From Labilibaculum antarcticum (lineage in GTDB: Bacteria; Bacteroidota; Bacteroidia; Bacteroidales; Marinifilaceae), in contig NZ_AP018042.1 of NCBI RefSeq assembly GCF_002356295.1, forward strand, positions 3,132,361 through 3,196,360: a DNA stretch of 64,000 nucleotides. Direction: 5' to 3'. The number at the start of each line of letters is the position of its first letter. The first letter of the stretch is position 1. Under the pieces are notes generated by a model that was given only the letters and a program-made list of their open reading frames with translations, did no database searches and had not been told where the DNA came from. Of the stretch, positions 55,779-64,000 are shown one piece after another. The translations under genes were made by a program, and so were the position numbers.

Positions 55779-56660
55779 TTGAAAAACTCCAAATTTAAAT
55801 TAGATAAATCGAATTGGGCCTCTGTAGAAGGTTGGCTTTCAATAGTAGGGAATATATTACTTTTCGGATTAAAATACTGGGCCGGTTTGGCTACAGGTTC
55901 TATCGCTATTATTGCTGATGCCTGGCATACTCTGTCCGACAGTTTAAGTTCTGTTATTGTAATTGTTGGCGCCAAAATTTCGAAGAAACCAGCCGATGAG
56001 GATCATCCATTTGGTCACGGACGTGCCGATTTAATTAGTGCATTTATTATTGGAATCCTGCTCTTATTAGTGGCTTTCGATTTTATCATAGAATCCTATC
56101 ACACACTGCAAAGTAGGGAGTCATCGGAATTTGGAAGCATTGCTGTTGTTGTTATGATTATTTCAGTAGTACTAAAGGAATTGTTGGCTCAGTTTGCCTA
56201 TTTTGGAGCAAAAAAAACAAATTCAAAAGTGTTAAAGGCTGATGCCTGGCATCACCGCAGCGATGCTATTTCTTCTTTGGTTATTTTGGTCGGAATATTT
56301 GTAGGCCCTTATTTTTGGTGGGTCGATGGTGCTTTGGGAATGATTGTCGCTTTGTTGATTGGTCATGCAGCTTATGAAATTATTAACGATTCCATTCATT
56401 CTTTGTTGGGAGAGAGTCCTTCTGAAACCATTATTGAAGAATTAAAGTTGACCATTGAAGAAGTTCATCCTCATGAATTGGAACCTCACCATTTTCACCT
56501 CCATGTTTATGGAGATCATACCGAACTAACTTTTCATATTGTTCTTCCGGAAGATATGCCTTTAAAAGAGGCTCACGATATTGCGACAATATTGGAAGAA
56601 GCTATTCTCGAAAAATATGCTTACGTTTCTACAATCCACATCGAGCCAGATGTAGATTGA
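55779..56660 (+). CDS. Cation diffusion facilitator family transporter
   Basis: A CDF-family divalent-metal exporter of 293 residues with six membrane segments. Metal-site motifs are DAWHTLSD on TM2 and DAWHHRSDA on TM5 (HxxxD), favouring Zn over Mn. The C-terminal cytosolic domain contains His-rich HPHELEPHHFHLHV. The first codon is TTG at 55779; no ATG is available in frame before the stop TAG just upstream, so an unusual start is required. An intergenic gap of 60 bases separates it from the nucleotidase pair. Confidence 0.9.
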   Translation: MKNSKFKLDKSNWASVEGWLSIVGNILLFGLKYWAGLATGSIAIIADAWHTLSDSLSSVIVIVGAKISKKPADEDHPFGHGRADLISAFIIGILLLLVAFDFIIESYHTLQSRESSEFGSIAVVVMIISVVLKELLAQFAYFGAKKTNSKVLKADAWHHRSDAISSLVILVGIFVGPYFWWVDGALGMIVALLIGHAAYEIINDSIHSLLGESPSETIIEELKLTIEEVHPHELEPHHFHLHVYGDHTELTFHIVLPEDMPLKEAHDIATILEEAILEKYAYVSTIHIEPDVD

Positions 56661-56699
56661 TATTTAAATCTTATTGTAGTGATCTTTATTGTTAGTGTC

Positions 56700-57656
56700 T
56701 TATTTTTTAACAGATATTGGACTTTTCTGAAGTACTTTTTTGTTCTTTCTTGAGAAGAAAACTGCGGTAATTGCACCTCCAATTACAAGTACAGCACCAA
56801 GCATAGAGTAGATGCTCAAACTATCTGTTTTTATCCATTGTACATTGATCGAGGCTAGTATAGCCATAGTTAGTAGAGTGATAATTGGATTCACCGTTAC
56901 AATTAAACTCACTTTGTAGGCTTCGGTATATTTAAACGCCAAGGCCAGACAACCGTAGGCTATAAGAGTGTTCATACCCAGAAAAATCACGATCATCCAC
57001 GAGGAAAAATCAAGATTTGAAAAAGCTGCAAAATCAACAAAGGGAGCGTATAGAATTGCCGGTATTCCGTAAAGAACCATATTCAACAGTTGCGGAGGGT
57101 ATTTTAGCACTAATTTTTTCTGTAAAGAAGCATATAAAACCCACATTACGGCTCCTAATTCTATCCAGAAAAATCCTGTGTTAAATGCTTCTGTGTCTTG
57201 TATAAAGACTTGCAACTGATTTCTGTAAAAGAGGAATAAGCCCAATCCTGCAATTCCAAATCCAAGTAATTGCTTGCTGTTTACTTTCTCTTTAAAAACG
57301 AAAATACCAACCAAGGCTAATAAAATAGGAGCGGTTTGCATTGTAATTTGTGCATTACTCGGACTGGTATAGTTAATTCCCTGCATAAACCCCAGGTAAT
57401 TTACGCCCAATGCAAGTGCGGCAATCACCAAAAAAAGGGGTGGCCGTTTAATAATTTTCAGCTGCTTTTTATCCGTTAGAAAATAGTAAATAAACAGAAT
57501 CGAAAAGGCAAAAGTAAAACGAAACCATACTATCGAAATAGGATCCAAATCATTTAAGGACACCTTCAGGAATATCGGGAGAAACCCCCATAAAAGGGCG
57601 GTGACCATGGCATATAAAACACCTTTGTAATTGCTTGAAATATCGGTAAGCCCCAT
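56700..57656 (-). CDS. EamA/DMT family transporter
   Basis: A ten-helix transporter of 318 residues of the drug/metabolite type, with two EamA repeats: GVLYAMVTALLWGFLPIFLKVSL and IELGAVMWVLYASLQKKLVL as the starts of each half, and the conserved helix ending PILLALVGIFVFKEK. It probably exports amino acids or related metabolites. Single gene, convergent with the CDF gene. Substrate unknown. Confidence 0.9.
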   Translation of the reverse strand: MGLTDISSNYKGVLYAMVTALLWGFLPIFLKVSLNDLDPISIVWFRFTFAFSILFIYYFLTDKKQLKIIKRPPLFLVIAALALGVNYLGFMQGINYTSPSNAQITMQTAPILLALVGIFVFKEKVNSKQLLGFGIAGLGLFLFYRNQLQVFIQDTEAFNTGFFWIELGAVMWVLYASLQKKLVLKYPPQLLNMVLYGIPAILYAPFVDFAAFSNLDFSSWMIVIFLGMNTLIAYGCLALAFKYTEAYKVSLIVTVNPIITLLTMAILASINVQWIKTDSLSIYSMLGAVLVIGGAITAVFFSRKNKKVLQKSPISVKK

Positions 57657-57771
57657 TTTACAGCTCGAATTAGATTAATTTATTTAGAATGATTAAGCGC
57701 AGTCAAAAGTAGAAAAAAAAGGAGTAATCAATTCGTTATCAGTAATTATATTTGATGATTATTTTCTTGTT

Positions 57772-58491
57772 TTACTTTTTATTGGGTTCCGGAGCAGCAG
57801 GCAAATTAAAACTCACAAAGCCTAAAGATCTCCATACTTCTAAAACTTGATTCAGGCTTACCTCAAAAGATAAATATTCCGGATTGTCAGAGTTTAGCAG
57901 CAATTGATTGTTTGTAAGGTCTTTTTTTACCCTTTTATATACTATGCCATCATCAGAAGTCAATACAATACAGCAACTATTGTCTTTTATCAATTCCCAA
58001 TCTTGCACATACTCGCATATAATGTATGAGCCGGCAGGAACGGGTAACATGCTGTCGCCCTCAATTTGAAAAGCTCGGTAGGTTTTGTTTTCTGATAGTT
58101 CGGCAAATGGCATTCTGAAATTTGGAAGTTCACCAATAAATTCGGCATCAGAATAACCATTAAGATATCCGGCAGCAGCTTTAACAGGAACTAAACTGAT
58201 CATTTCCTCATTTTGTGGATCAACTAAAATGGGTAATACTCTTAGTTGATCTCCTTTGGTGTCTTGCTTGTTTTCCTGATCCGATTTGCTGATGTCCTCA
58301 TTCACCAATTCATCTAAATTACGCTTAAAAAATTTTGAGTATTTCATCAATGTGGTTATCTTAGGCATACTTCGTTTTTTCTCGTATGCACTGATCGATG
58401 AGGCTCCGACTCCTATTCTGTGTGATAATCTGCTTTGAGATAATCTTTTGCGTAGGCGTAAATGTTTAAGGTTTTTATTTAAGTTTTGCAT
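57772..58491 (-). CDS. XRE-family regulator with S24 LexA-like autocleavage domain
   Basis: A transcriptional regulator of 239 residues. An N-terminal HTH (residues 5-62, LRKRLSQSRLSHRIG, ASSISAYEKKRS) is followed by a peptidase S24 domain: likely cleavage site A107-G108, catalytic Ser147 in EGDSMLP and Lys186 in VYKRV. It can presumably cut itself when RecA is active and so relieve repression, as LexA and CI do. Its promoter (TACATTTG at 58534-58527) overlaps a perfect palindrome ATGTACAT (58530-58537), a possible autoregulatory operator. Confidence 0.9.
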   Translation of the reverse strand: MQNLNKNLKHLRLRKRLSQSRLSHRIGVGASSISAYEKKRSMPKITTLMKYSKFFKRNLDELVNEDISKSDQENKQDTKGDQLRVLPILVDPQNEEMISLVPVKAAAGYLNGYSDAEFIGELPNFRMPFAELSENKTYRAFQIEGDSMLPVPAGSYIICEYVQDWELIKDNSCCIVLTSDDGIVYKRVKKDLTNNQLLLNSDNPEYLSFEVSLNQVLEVWRSLGFVSFNLPAAPEPNKK

Positions 58492-58526
58492 GATGAGGCT
58501 TTGTTCTGATGAAATTTTTCGAGTTG

Positions 58527-58537
58527 CAAATGTACAT
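58527..58537 (-). promoter_or_regulatory. Promoter -7 element with overlapping palindrome
   Basis: Minus strand TACATTTG (58534-58527) with the palindrome ATGTACAT at 58530-58537. Transcript start near 58520, 29 bases before the XRE-S24 start. Confidence 0.45.
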
Positions 58538-58777
58538 GTTTGTTATCTTCTTTTAGAGAATAGAAAAGTACAATTCAAATATTATTCTGTCCATTTACAT
58601 TGGTTTTTACTCTAAGTAATTTTATTAGAGTAAATTAAATGGATTAAGAATGCTCAAAAATTTTTAGAAACAGGAAAAATAATTGAACATAATAAGTGAA
58701 GGAATAAATAGAGTGGAAAGTTATTAATACAGCATATTGGTTTAGTACCAACTACTCTTCACGTGATAATATAAAAT

Positions 58778-60418
58778 ATGAAAGCATCAGATTTATTTGT
58801 AAAAGCACTGGAAAATGAAGGAGTGGAATATGTATTTGGAATTCCAGGTGAAGAGAATCTGGATTTTCTGGATTCATTAAGGAATTCAAGTATAAAATTA
58901 ATACTTACCAGACACGAGCAAGCGGCAGGCTTTATGGCTGCAACATATGGTCGGTTAACAGGCAAACCTGGAGTTTGTTTGTCAACACTCGGCCCCGGAG
59001 CTACCAATTTAGTTACCGCAGCAGCTTATGCACAGCTTGGAGCCATGCCAATGGTTATGCTAACAGGGCAAAAACCAATTAAAAAAAGCAAACAAGGTCG
59101 TTTTCAGATTTTGGATGTTGTGGATATGATGAGGCCAATTACCAAAATGACCCGACAGATTGTAAATGGGAATAACATTCCGTCCGCAGTTAGAGAGGCT
59201 TTTCGATTGGCTGGTGAAGAGAGGCCGGGAGCTGTACATTTGGAGTTGCCCGAAGACGTAGCAGCAGAGGATGTTACTGAAGTTTTGTTTGAGCCAAATC
59301 ACATTAGGAGACCAAACTCCGATGAAAAATCAGTAAGGAAAGCTGTTGAAATGATTCAAAATGCCAAACGACCTCTTTTGTTAATTGGAGCAGGTGCAAA
59401 TCGAAAACGAACATCCAGGGCCTTGTTGGATTTTATCGATAAAACAGGAATCTACTTTTTTAATACTCAAATGGGAAAAGGTGTGATCGATGAACGTCAT
59501 CCTCAGTATTTGGGAACGGCTGCCCTTTCTGATCATGATTATCTGCATTGTGCTTTGGAACGGTCCGATTTAATTGTGAATGTAGGACATGATGTAATCG
59601 AAAAGCCACCATTTTTTATGGAGGCAGGCGGTAAAAAAGTAATTCATGTGAATTTTTTTAGCGCTCAGGTAGATGATGTTTATTTCCCTCAGTTGAATGT
59701 TGTAGGAGATATCGCTTATTCCATAAAGGAAATATCCCGACAGGTTAAAATTCAGGAAAATTGGGCTTTCGATTACTTTTCACGAATCAAAAAAGAGGTT
59801 GATATTCACATTTCCAGTGGTGCAGATAACCCTAAATTTCCAATTAATCCACAATACCTGGTCGCCGAAGTTCGAAAAGCTCTTCCCGATGATGGAATAG
59901 TAACATTGGATAATGGCATTTATAAAATCTGGTTTGCGCGGAATTTTCCTGCCTATCAGTCAAACACTCTTTTGTTGGATAATGCTCTTGCTACAATGGG
60001 AGCAGGATTTCCATCGGCCATAGGAGCTAAAATTGTTTATCCGAAAAGAAAAGTGGTTAGCATTTGCGGCGATGGCGGCTTCATGATGAATTCTCAGGAG
60101 TTGGAGACTGCGGTTCGTTTACAGCTCGATTTGGTAATTGTTATTCTCAATGATAGTGCCTACGGAATGATTAAGTGGAAACAGGCTGCTCTAAACTTCG
60201 ACGAGTTTGGCTTGGATTATGGCAATCCCGATTTTGTAAAATATGCCGAGAGTTATGGTGCGAAAGGGCATCGGGTAACTTGTTCTGCAAATTTAATTGA
60301 AGTTCTGCAACAATGCATTCATTCAAAAGGAGTGCATCTAATCGATGTTCCGGTAGATTATAGTGAAAATCATAAGGTTTTAAATGAAGAACTTTATGCG
60401 AAAACCTGTATTTTGTAA
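58778..60418 (+). CDS. Acetolactate synthase large subunit-like ThDP enzyme
   Basis: A thiamine diphosphate-dependent enzyme of 546 residues. N-terminal pyrimidine-binding domain with GIPGEENLDFL and the activating Glu in RHEQAAGFMA, STLGPGATNL; central TPP fold; C-terminal pyrophosphate domain with GDGGFMMNSQEL and NDSAYGMIKW. The organisation is that of acetolactate synthase/AlsS. No small regulatory subunit is next to it, so it is probably a catabolic or dedicated enzyme, but the product is not certain. An aldehyde dehydrogenase gene follows 24 bases later, so they likely form one operon. Confidence 0.88.
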   Translation: MKASDLFVKALENEGVEYVFGIPGEENLDFLDSLRNSSIKLILTRHEQAAGFMAATYGRLTGKPGVCLSTLGPGATNLVTAAAYAQLGAMPMVMLTGQKPIKKSKQGRFQILDVVDMMRPITKMTRQIVNGNNIPSAVREAFRLAGEERPGAVHLELPEDVAAEDVTEVLFEPNHIRRPNSDEKSVRKAVEMIQNAKRPLLLIGAGANRKRTSRALLDFIDKTGIYFFNTQMGKGVIDERHPQYLGTAALSDHDYLHCALERSDLIVNVGHDVIEKPPFFMEAGGKKVIHVNFFSAQVDDVYFPQLNVVGDIAYSIKEISRQVKIQENWAFDYFSRIKKEVDIHISSGADNPKFPINPQYLVAEVRKALPDDGIVTLDNGIYKIWFARNFPAYQSNTLLLDNALATMGAGFPSAIGAKIVYPKRKVVSICGDGGFMMNSQELETAVRLQLDLVIVILNDSAYGMIKWKQAALNFDEFGLDYGNPDFVKYAESYGAKGHRVTCSANLIEVLQQCIHSKGVHLIDVPVDYSENHKVLNEELYAKTCIL

Positions 60419-60442
60419 TATTAAAATTAATAAGCTTATACA

Positions 60443-61834
60443 ATGAACACAATAAAAATAAATTCCCCATTCGATGGCAGTTTAATTCAGGAAATTCCTT
60501 TGCTCGATGAGCATCAGGTCGAAGAAAAACTCGCTAAAGCATATGCATTGTTTCATGATCGTTCTCGTTGGTTGCAAGCACACGAGCGTATTGCCATATT
60601 GGAAAAAACAAAAGCCATAATGCAAACGCGGGTCGAAGAACTCACGAAAATCGCAGCTTCCGAAGGCGGAAAACCTTATCAGGATAGTAAAGTGGAAGTG
60701 CTTCGTGCAATTAACGGCGTGCAATTGGCCATTGAGCACATTGGTCAGTTAAAAGGAGAGCAGATTCCCATGGGAACAACAGCGGCTTCTATAAATCGTT
60801 GGGCATTTACCCTGCGCGAGCCAATAGGTGTAGTTCTTAGCGTAAGCGCTTTTAATCATCCGTTAAATTTGGCTGTGCATCAAATAATTCCAGCTTTTGC
60901 TGTCGGAACACCCGTTATCATAAAGCCGGCATCATCAACGCCGCTATCGGCAATCGAGTTGGTGAAAATTATGAAAGAAGCCGGTATGCCTGAGGATTGG
61001 GCTGAGGTAGTTCTTTGTAATCGCCAAAATGCAGAAAACATGGTGAAAGATTCGCGGATAAACTACCTTTCATTTATTGGATCGGCCAAGGTGGGATGGA
61101 GTATGCGGTCTAAGTTGTCACCAGGAACCCGATGTGCGCTGGAACATGGCGGTTCGGCACCTGTAATTGTCGAGGCCGACGCCGATCTGTCGCAAACCGT
61201 GCCTGCATTGGCAAAAGGTGCTTTCTATCATGCCGGTCAGGTCTGCGTATCCGTTCAGCGGGTATATGTTCACGAAAATATTATCGAAGAATTCACTTCC
61301 AAATTGGTCCTAAAAGCCAATGCTTTGATTGTTGGAGATCCTATGGATCCTAAAACAGAAGTTGGACCTTTAATTCAGCCTTACGAGGTCGATCGGGTAG
61401 AGCAATGGGTAAACGAAGCTGTTGCCGAAGGCGCGAAAATAATGTGTGGAGGCAATAGAATTTCCGAAACCTGTTATCAGCCAACGGTTCTGCTAAATCC
61501 TAATTCTAAATCGAAAGTTTCTCAGCACGAGGTGTTTGGCCCTGTTGTTTGTGTCTATTCTTATTCCAAATTGCAGGATGCTATTAATCGCGCAAATTCA
61601 TTGCCTTTGGCCTTTCAGTCTGCCATTTTCACCTCTAATTTAGATGTGGCTCTCGATGCTGTCAATCAATTGAATGCATCGGCCGTAATGGTAAATGATC
61701 ATACCGCTTTTCGGGTCGATTGGATGCCTTTTGGCGGACGTGATGCTTCCGGAATTGGCACTGGAGGAATTCCGTATTCCATGCACGAAATGACTCGCGA
61801 AAAACTCATGGTGATTAAATCGAAAGTATTGTAA
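60443..61834 (+). CDS. Aldehyde dehydrogenase family protein
   Basis: NAD(P)-dependent ALDH of 463 residues with cofactor-binding SAFNHPLNLAVHQIIPAF and IIKPASSTPLSA, catalytic base Glu in ALEHGGSAP and nucleophile Cys in AGQVCVSVQRVYVH; C-terminal MPFGGRDASGIGTGG. It resembles lactaldehyde/glyceraldehyde-type enzymes. It is paired with the preceding ThDP enzyme, suggesting the two act on one aldehyde or 2-keto acid branch. Base composition of this gene is somewhat more GC-rich than its neighbours. Terminator follows. Confidence 0.9.
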   Translation: MNTIKINSPFDGSLIQEIPLLDEHQVEEKLAKAYALFHDRSRWLQAHERIAILEKTKAIMQTRVEELTKIAASEGGKPYQDSKVEVLRAINGVQLAIEHIGQLKGEQIPMGTTAASINRWAFTLREPIGVVLSVSAFNHPLNLAVHQIIPAFAVGTPVIIKPASSTPLSAIELVKIMKEAGMPEDWAEVVLCNRQNAENMVKDSRINYLSFIGSAKVGWSMRSKLSPGTRCALEHGGSAPVIVEADADLSQTVPALAKGAFYHAGQVCVSVQRVYVHENIIEEFTSKLVLKANALIVGDPMDPKTEVGPLIQPYEVDRVEQWVNEAVAEGAKIMCGGNRISETCYQPTVLLNPNSKSKVSQHEVFGPVVCVYSYSKLQDAINRANSLPLAFQSAIFTSNLDVALDAVNQLNASAVMVNDHTAFRVDWMPFGGRDASGIGTGGIPYSMHEMTREKLMVIKSKVL

Positions 61835-61842
61835 TAATAGTC

Positions 61843-61871
61843 AAGGCGGAATTCATTTTTCGCCTTTTTTT
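61843..61871 (+). terminator. Intrinsic terminator after the ALDH gene
   Basis: Stem AAGGCG/CGCCTT with extra A-T pairs around an inner loop, followed by T7. Confidence 0.7.
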
Positions 61872-61876
61872 ATGTC

Positions 61877-61985
61877 TTGGGCGTGCCCCTTTGGGTCAGG
61901 CTTTCCGTTACTACTCCTCGCTCATTCTTCGCTGTGGGGTATCCACTTCAATCCTTCACGCATGCAAATAGTACGCTTTCGCTTA
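61877..61985 (+). repeat. Candidate Bacteroidota intergenic repeat element
   Basis: A GC-richer segment, beginning TTGGGCGTGCCCC-TTTGGG-TCAGGC and containing CTCGCTCATTCTTCGCTG and GGGGTATCCACTTCAATCC then TTCACGCA, in otherwise AT-rich DNA. It matches, from memory, a repeat found in many Bacteroidota intergenic regions. Its function is not established. Part of the 553-base gap 61835-62387, which holds no gene. Confidence 0.45.
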
Positions 61986-62252
61986 GGTGATTAGTGAATA
62001 AGGTGAGTCCTATATAAAATTCATTGATTTATAGCATTTGATTTAATAAGCCATTAATATTTGGTACTAAATGCTTGGGTTTTTAATGTTTTTCGGAGAA
62101 AAGGCTTTTAGCTAAAGGCTAACGACTTGTTCGGGCAATTGCATAACTCTCAAATTTTCGATTTGTTGGATTGTGTTTCCTTAGACCGAATTCACTTTAA
62201 ATAGTGCAAACCAAACGCAATTTTGTCCATTTATTAACAACAGCCTCTGTGT

Positions 62253-62303
62253 TAACTTTGTAGTAAAGATTTATAATAGGAGGTAGATATGAAACGTCCA
62301 TGA
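62253..62303 (+). promoter_or_regulatory. Promoter and SD-led mini-ORF upstream of the pirin gene
   Basis: TAACTTTG (62253-62260) is a TAnnTTTG element. About 20 bases on, GGAGG (62279-62283) stands five bases before ATG 62289 of a four-codon frame M-K-R-P ending at 62303. The pirin start is 85 bases further. A strong SD here is unusual and the mini-ORF may set the translation of the leader (inference). Confidence 0.35.
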
Positions 62304-62387
62304 GTAAATAATTAGTAACGTACAAACAGAGATGATTATTTATGAATGGTAAGTTCCATCTGACAAATGAATAAAAATTAGAAACAG

Positions 62388-63101
62388 ATGAAAAAGGTAT
62401 TTCACGAGGCAGGAACAAGAGGAAGCAGTCAATTGGATTGGTTGAATAGCAAGCATAGTTTCAGTTTTGCAGATTACTACTGTCCGGAGCGAATCCAATT
62501 TGGAGCGTTAAGAGTAATTAATGATGATGTTGTTAAAGCAGGAATGGGCTTTGGAACTCATGCGCACCAAAATATGGAGATCATCTCAATACCTTTAAAA
62601 GGAGCGTTGAAGCATAAGGATAGTGCCGGACATTCCGAATTAATTAATGTGAATGATATTCAGGTAATGACCGCAGGAAAAGGGATCATGCATTCAGAAT
62701 ACAATGCATCTGAAACCGAAGATGTTCATTTTCTTCAAGTTTGGATCATTCCTGAAAAAGAAGGACTGGAGCCGAGTTACGATCAAAAAACATTTCCAGA
62801 TTTAAATAAGGATGGGGAATTGCAATTACTTGTTGCTCCCAAATCATCACAACATAATAGCTTGAAAATTAATCAAAATTCGTATGTGTACCGAGCAAAA
62901 ATAACCAGTGGAAATACACTGGAATATCAAATAAACGGTAACGCCAACGGAGTGTATCTTTTTATTCTTAACGGAGAACTAACAGTTGATGGCGAAATTC
63001 TTCGATCGCGAGATGGCATAGGGGTGAATGATGTTCAGTCATTGGAGATTAAAGGTATTGTTGATTCTGAATTTTTGATTTTTGAAGTGCCAATGCATTA
63101 A
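62388..63101 (+). CDS. Pirin family protein
   Basis: A bicupin of 237 residues. Opens FHEAGTRGSSQLDWLNSKHSFSFADYY (metal and cupin signature), then GFGTHAHQNMEII and MTAGKGIMHSEYNA with the expected His/Glu metal ligands, followed by a second cupin fold. Pirin/YhhW proteins oxidise quercetin-like compounds or act as redox sensors; the real substrate is unknown. It is upstream of the LacI-family gene on the same strand, but with a separate promoter for the latter. Confidence 0.92.
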   Translation: MKKVFHEAGTRGSSQLDWLNSKHSFSFADYYCPERIQFGALRVINDDVVKAGMGFGTHAHQNMEIISIPLKGALKHKDSAGHSELINVNDIQVMTAGKGIMHSEYNASETEDVHFLQVWIIPEKEGLEPSYDQKTFPDLNKDGELQLLVAPKSSQHNSLKINQNSYVYRAKITSGNTLEYQINGNANGVYLFILNGELTVDGEILRSRDGIGVNDVQSLEIKGIVDSEFLIFEVPMH

Positions 63102-63203
63102 TTAAAGGTCAAGAATGGCTTAAGCTAGTCAGGGATCTTAAAAATGGGTGTAATGCACCACGAAAAAGTACATTTCACAAGATGGAACCTGTCTAAATTA
63201 TAT

Positions 63204-63211
63204 TATCTTTG
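63204..63211 (+). promoter_or_regulatory. Promoter -7 element (TATCTTTG) of the LacI-family gene
   Basis: Perfect TAnnTTTG 83 bases upstream of the start codon. No convincing -33. Confidence 0.5.
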
Positions 63212-63293
63212 TTTCTTGTCGGGAAAAGTGATATAAGTCGTTATTTTTATTACCATTTCAGACAACCGAATGTAAGATTCTAAAATTATCAAT

Positions 63294-64000
63294 ATGGCAA
63301 ACCGACCTGTTACCATTAAAGACATAGCTGAGAAACTAAGTATCTCAGTTTCCACTGTCTCACGTGCTCTTAAGAACAATCCCGAAATTAGCTTAACAAC
63401 CAGAGAAGCAGTTCAGAAATTGGCAAAGGAATTAAAGTACCAACCAAATCCATTGGCTGTTGCTTTAAAAACACAAAAATCAAATACGATTGGTGTTGTT
63501 GTTCCGCAAATTGTTAGTTCTTTTTTTGCTACTGTGGTAAAAGGAATCGAGCAGGTTGCTGATGAGCACAATTATCAGGTGTTTGTTAGTTCTTCAAACG
63601 AGAAAATCGAAAAGGAAGAGAAAAATGTAAATGGATTCCTGAACATGAGAATGGATGGAATTATTCTATCACTTACTCGTGCAACAACTACATTCGATCA
63701 TATTCTTAAAATTCAGGATCGAGGAGTGCCAATGGTGCTTTTCGATAGAACATCTAAAGAAATCGAGGTTTCTAAAGTTGTTGCTGATGATGCAGCTGCT
63801 GCTCATACCGCAGTAACTCATTTGATTAATGGAGGAGCTAAAAGAGTTGCTTTCATGACAGGGCCTGAGTTCATGTTGTTCGGAACAAATAGATTAAGAG
63901 GTTATAAAAAAGCCTTGAAAGACAATAATATCCCTCTTGATGAAACCTTAATTTCCCGATGTGATTTTACGTATGAAGATGCGAAAAATCTGGCGTTGGA
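63294..64000 (+). CDS. LacI-family transcriptional regulator, 3' end outside window
   Basis: The reading frame from ATG 63294 is open to the right edge, so the gene is cut off (235 codons visible). The N-terminus is a LacI HTH: TIKDIAEKLSISVSTVSRALKNNP followed by the hinge and periplasmic-binding-like domain (KSNTIGVVVPQI, GIEQVADEHNYQVFVSSS, DGIILSLTRA, GVPMVLFDR and GGAKRVAFMTGP). Members sense sugars and control sugar-use genes. Its target is presumably further right. Confidence 0.92.
   Translation, partial: MANRPVTIKDIAEKLSISVSTVSRALKNNPEISLTTREAVQKLAKELKYQPNPLAVALKTQKSNTIGVVVPQIVSSFFATVVKGIEQVADEHNYQVFVSSSNEKIEKEEKNVNGFLNMRMDGIILSLTRATTTFDHILKIQDRGVPMVLFDRTSKEIEVSKVVADDAAAAHTAVTHLINGGAKRVAFMTGPEFMLFGTNRLRGYKKALKDNNIPLDETLISRCDFTYEDAKNLAL

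Overview
This 64 kb window is chromosomal DNA from an AT-rich member of the Bacteroidota. The evidence is a giant exported protein with a type IX secretion (T9SS) type-B sorting domain followed by a PorP/SprF gene, many promoter-like TAnnTTTG (-7) elements, few Shine-Dalgarno sequences, SPII lipoproteins, and families common in this phylum (DUF3127, DUF6249, M64 peptidase, FKBP pairs, MnmD). The gene content suggests a marine Marinilabiliales/Marinifilaceae-type organism, but that placement is inference. I see no rRNA, tRNA, CRISPR array, intact insertion sequence or prophage. Most genes are ordinary core or conserved accessory genes.

Region 1 (1-8.5 kb): the 3' end of a glycoside hydrolase family 2 gene, a thioredoxin-fold lipid/periplasm-type protein, a gene-poor stretch with a candidate minus-strand small RNA, then TetR regulator, tRNA-dihydrouridine synthase and the corrinoid-salvage amidohydrolase cbiZ. 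These converge on an AAA_28 NTPase and cobyric acid synthase (cobQ). An Lrp/AsnC regulator follows.

Region 2 (8.5-24 kb): Xaa-Pro aminopeptidase, then a 12.35 kb gene for a protein of about 4,116 residues built of an IgGFc-binding-like head, some three dozen Ig-like domains (including a three-copy 370-residue super-repeat) and a T9SS type-B tail. Its likely partner, a PorP/SprF outer-membrane protein, is directly downstream.

Region 3 (24-46 kb): unknown protein, YaaA, S9 peptidase, MATE exporter with an unusual leader, a nitroimidazole-reductase-like flavoprotein with an apparent C-terminal frameshift, RlmD, a GHL10-like lipoprotein, a STAS/SpoIIAA-like protein, an AAA ATPase, ABC-F ATPase, DUF418 protein, RlmB, a membrane-anchored reductive-dehalogenase-like corrinoid/Fe-S protein, a KAS III enzyme, a chalcone-isomerase-like protein, SemiSWEET, an MscS-type channel and an M64 peptidase.

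Region 4 (46-64 kb): DUF6249 protein divergent from an ECF sigma factor with a membrane partner; an ssDNA-binding DUF3127 protein; three peptidyl-prolyl isomerases; mnmD overlapping a second MATE gene; dinB; a 5'-nucleotidase split into two overlapping genes; CDF and EamA transporters; an XRE-S24 (LexA-like) regulator; an acetolactate synthase-like/aldehyde dehydrogenase pair; pirin; and the start of a LacI-family regulator that leaves the window. Several start codons were moved downstream of the longest frame because promoter elements or family length support it.
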